A stretch of DNA of 64,000 nt from assembly GCA_018268855.1 (NCBI GenBank), contig JAFDVR010000012.1, forward strand, positions 56,771 through 120,770, written 5' to 3'. Below are positions 62,084-64,000 of this stretch, in pieces. Every line of letters starts with the position of its first letter. Within the stretch, counting starts at the first letter, position 1. Made by a program: the position numbers and the translations under genes. Under the pieces are notes generated by a model that was not told the DNA's origin, searched no databases, and saw only the letters and a list, made by a program, of their open reading frames with translations. The stretch comes from Acidobacteriota bacterium (GTDB taxonomy: Bacteria; Acidobacteriota; Terriglobia; Terriglobales; Acidobacteriaceae).

Positions 62084-62174
62084 CAGGGCCAAAGGGCCGC
62101 CCAATAAAAGCCTGGGGCAACGCCCCAGGTATGAGCGTCGCAAAAGAATAGAGCGCTGAAGGCGCGACCTATAG
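62084..62174 (+). repeat. Family A composite palindromic repeat, copy 3
   Basis: A 91-base unit: CAGGGCCAAAGGGCC, CTGGGGCAACGCCCCAG, GTATGAGCGTCGC and GAGCGCTGAAGGCGCGACC-TATAG. It differs from copy 2 by only a few bases and lies between the mini ORF and the DUF486 gene. Confidence 0.85.
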
Positions 62175-62264
62175 ATCTCCCGGCAAGTCCATCAAGATTT
62201 GTGGAACATAAAAATTCGCGACGAGCGGGAGCGTCACGCGAAGCGATCCGCCGTGCGCGCAGCA

Positions 62265-62603
62265 CTAGAACTTGTGGAACATAAAGAACGCTCCGGCGAT
62301 CAGGCAGCAGAACGCCACGCCATGGTTCCAGTGCAGCTTGTCTCCAAAGTAGTAAACGGAAAAGACGCCGAAGACCGTAAGCGTGATGACTTCCTGAATC
62401 ACCTTGAGCTGGTCCACGGTAAATTTGCCAACGCCTAAGCGGTTTGCTGGTACTTGCAGGCAATACTCAAAGAACGCAATCCCCCACGAGATCAGAATGA
62501 CCTTCCATAGCGAAGTGTCGCGATGTTTGAGGTGCCCGTACCACGCAATCGTCATAAAAATATTGGAGCCAATCAGCAGAAGAATCGTCCACATAGCTTC
62601 CAT
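62265..62603 (-). CDS. DUF486-family DMT-type membrane protein
   Basis: The product is 112 residues from MEAMWTILLL with four hydrophobic segments. MTIAWYGHLKHRD (17-29), ISWGIAFFEYCLQVPANRLG (38-57) and QLKVIQEVITLTVFGVFSVYYFGD (65-88, in parts) are the DUF486 signature, short proteins of the drug/metabolite transporter type that act as dimers or small complexes. A longer frame from 62783 overlaps the divergent YggS gene and is rejected. Confidence 0.88.
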   Translation of the reverse strand: MEAMWTILLLIGSNIFMTIAWYGHLKHRDTSLWKVILISWGIAFFEYCLQVPANRLGVGKFTVDQLKVIQEVITLTVFGVFSVYYFGDKLHWNHGVAFCCLIAGAFFMFHKF

Positions 62604-62629
62604 TGTGATGCCGCGCGATAATCGAGAGT

Positions 62630-63349
62630 ATGTCGATTGCAGAAAATCTTGCAGCGGTGCGTGCTGAAATTGCCGAAGCCTGCGCCAAAGCGGGCCGCAA
62701 CCCCGCCGAAGTAAAACTGATGGCCGTCTCCAAAACCCACGGCCCACGCGCGCTGGCCGAGGCATTTCAGGCCGGCCAAACACTCTTTGGCGAAAACAAG
62801 GTGCAGGAGTGGGAGCACAAGCGGGACCAGTTGCAAAGCTCGATCGGTGAAGACGTCGCCAAAGTGGAGATGCACCTCATCGGCAATCTGCAAAGCAATA
62901 AGGCCAGCAAAGCGGCATGGCTCTTCGCCGGTGTGGACGCGGTGGACACGATCAAAGTCGCGGCCAAGCTCAACGCCGTCGCCGCACAGGCCGGGCAGGT
63001 CCTTCCCATCCTCATCGAAGTAAAGACCTCCGAAGAAGAGAGCAAGCACGGCGTAGTGGAGTACGCTCTCCCCGGCCTCATGCGCCAGATCGTCGACGAG
63101 ATGGACGGCCTCGAAATCCGCGGCCTGATGACCGTGCCCCCATTCACCGACGATCCCGGCGGCGCGCGGCCCTACTTCGCCAAACTCCGCGAACTGCGCG
63201 ATAATCTGCGGACGGAATTCGGCCTCCCACTACCTGAACTCTCCATCGGCATGTCGCACGACTTCGCCATCGCCATCGAAGAAGGCTCCACCTGCGTACG
63301 CATCGGCACGGGAATCTTCGGCCAGCGCGGCCGCGTCGGTATGGATTAA
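62630..63349 (+). CDS. YggS-family PLP homeostasis protein
   Basis: The product has 239 residues, the family length. The PLP-binding lysine is in LMAVSKTHGP (about 30-39, Lys35); GENKVQEWEHKRDQL, HLIGNLQSNKASKAAW, GLMTVPPF and LSIGMSHDFAIAIEEGSTCVRIGTGIFG (in parts) follow. These proteins bind pyridoxal phosphate without known catalysis and buffer PLP and amino acid pools. It is divergent from the DUF486 gene by 26 bases and followed by a repeat. Confidence 0.95.
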   Translation: MSIAENLAAVRAEIAEACAKAGRNPAEVKLMAVSKTHGPRALAEAFQAGQTLFGENKVQEWEHKRDQLQSSIGEDVAKVEMHLIGNLQSNKASKAAWLFAGVDAVDTIKVAAKLNAVAAQAGQVLPILIEVKTSEEESKHGVVEYALPGLMRQIVDEMDGLEIRGLMTVPPFTDDPGGARPYFAKLRELRDNLRTEFGLPLPELSIGMSHDFAIAIEEGSTCVRIGTGIFGQRGRVGMD

Positions 63350-63379
63350 AGAATTCCCCTAAGATAGAGCTTTTGCCTT

Positions 63380-63470
63380 CAGGGCCAACGGCCCGCTCTA
63401 TATGAGCCTGGGCCAACGGCCCAGGTATGCAGATCGCACAAAGTCAGAGCGCTGAAGGCGCGACCTATAG
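63380..63470 (+). repeat. Family A composite palindromic repeat, copy 4
   Basis: A 91-base unit: CAGGGCCAACGGCCC, CTGGGCCAACGGCCCAG, GTATGCAGATCGC and GAGCGCTGAAGGCGCGACC-TATAG. Paired changes in the first two hairpins keep the stems while altering the sequence compared with copies 2 and 3. Confidence 0.85.
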
Positions 63471-63542
63471 AACCCCGTATAGATCCCAACTTGTTCTCAT
63501 GGCCATAAACGATCTTTGCATCTCACTTACCGAGGTGAACCG

Positions 63543-63890
63543 ATGGCAGTCCGCGAAAAACCAATGGGGCAAGTCGTCCGCTTTCTGCTGCCTTCCTTGA
63601 AGCTGAAGCAGGTCGCAGAAGCGGGCACCACCGCCGAGCAGCGCGTCCACCAGTTCTTCATCGAAAACTTCGGCGGCTACACCGCGGCCAGCGGAAACAT
63701 CTTCGGATACTGGAAAGACGAGTCCGGCCACAACTCCTACGGCGAGCACCGCGAATTCACCGTCACCGCAGCAACAGAACAGCAACTTCAAGCCATCCGC
63801 GAGTTCATCGCAAAGATCGCCGCCGAACTCGATGAGGAGTGCATCTTCGTAGAGATCGGCGGCCGCGCATCACTCATCTACGCACCCTGA
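63543..63890 (+). CDS. Conserved hypothetical protein
   Basis: The product has 115 residues from MAVREKPMGQ; GAGGTGA lies five bases before the ATG, which favours it over a start at 63516. It is soluble, with a mixed pattern: a basic N-terminus, TAEQRVHQFFIENFGGYTAASGNIFGYW and a C-terminal strand IFVEIGGRASLIY. The Trp/Tyr/Phe-rich centre and the conserved GGYTAASG-type loop suggest a small alpha/beta fold. I do not recognise the family. Confidence 0.75.
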   Translation: MAVREKPMGQVVRFLLPSLKLKQVAEAGTTAEQRVHQFFIENFGGYTAASGNIFGYWKDESGHNSYGEHREFTVTAATEQQLQAIREFIAKIAAELDEECIFVEIGGRASLIYAP

Positions 63891-63905
63891 GTGAGAAGCG
63901 CCAAA

Positions 63906-64000
63906 CTAACGGATTGTCCCTACACCGCAGTTCCGCCGCTCCAGCGGCCCACCGGGTTGCGTAAGCTCCAGCGAGTAGCTGCAAAATACGCTGCTATACC
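63906..64000 (-). CDS. C-terminal end of an unknown gene (cut by the window edge)
   Basis: On the minus strand one frame gives a protein-like 30-residue end (SYSLELTQPGGPLERRNCGV...), closing with TAG at 63906-63908. Two cysteines and a QPGGP loop suggest a secreted or lipoprotein C-terminus. Other frames in this 95-base piece are also open, so the call rests on sequence style only. Confidence 0.45.
   Translation of the reverse strand, partial: YSSVFCSYSLELTQPGGPLERRNCGVGTIR

Overview
The window is a 64 kb stretch of chromosome, moderately high in G+C and densely packed with housekeeping genes. Protein types, the split glycine decarboxylase (gcvPA/gcvPB), the sequence style and the families of GC-rich hairpin repeats between genes fit an acidobacterium of the Terriglobus/Granulicella/Edaphobacter kind. 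That assignment is inference from recall; no 16S rRNA gene is present to prove it. I see no tRNA, rRNA, CRISPR array, prophage or complete insertion sequence.

Layout. 1-1.7 kb: the 5' part of glgC and three small unknown genes. 1.7-9.5 kb: a glycine cleavage locus (gcvT, gcvH, gcvPA, gcvPB), broken up by a MarR regulator with a membrane protein, a secreted beta-sandwich protein and two coupled small unknown genes. 9.7-12.2 kb: a large exported FAD-dependent oxidoreductase. 12.2-15.3 kb: rplM-rpsI, rpsB and tsf, with a strong promoter and a long structured leader before rplM. 15.5-21 kb: an RtcB-like ligase, a TMEM175-like channel, dapA-dapD and ribonuclease J. 21.4-29.5 kb: a hydrolase, threonine dehydratase, an SH3/TPR-like protein, uppP, a DoxX-like protein, a four-helix-bundle protein and ftsK. 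29.5-34.4 kb: six minus-strand genes packed end to end (EamA transporter, HAD phosphatase, lytic transglycosylase, flippase-like protein, nrdR, cupredoxin-like lipoprotein).

34.4-43.6 kb: an unknown secreted protein, mreBCD, alanine dehydrogenase and an NtrYX-type two-component system. 43.7-47.8 kb: the classic phoH-ybeY-corC-era operon. 48-53.6 kb: a GlsB/YeaQ-like protein, rpsT, mrdA (PBP2), a hydrolase, an M24 peptidase and two small membrane proteins. 53.7-58.7 kb (minus): an orphan PAS histidine kinase, a tandem GNAT protein, an ArnT-like glycosyltransferase and rbfA. 58.7-64 kb: a HigBA-like toxin-antitoxin pair lying between rbfA and a ylxP-like gene, a YagU-like protein, trxB, a mini-antitoxin-like ORF, a DUF486 protein, a YggS protein, an unknown gene and the 3' end of another.

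Cell-wall growth and shape is the strongest functional theme: dapA/dapD make the lysine/diaminopimelate precursor, uppP recycles the lipid carrier, mreBCD and PBP2 drive elongation, the lytic transglycosylase trims the wall and ftsK acts at division. Translation and RNA metabolism (L13, S9, S2, EF-Ts, S20, RbfA, YbeY, Era, RNase J, RtcB) is the second. The least explained material is non-coding: a composite palindromic repeat of about 91-94 bp in four copies, a companion hairpin family, and the rplM leader. I found no clearly new defence or biosynthetic system; the best candidates for a second look are the repeat family, the rplM leader, the altered thioredoxin-reductase and NtrX motifs, and the toxin-antitoxin insertion.
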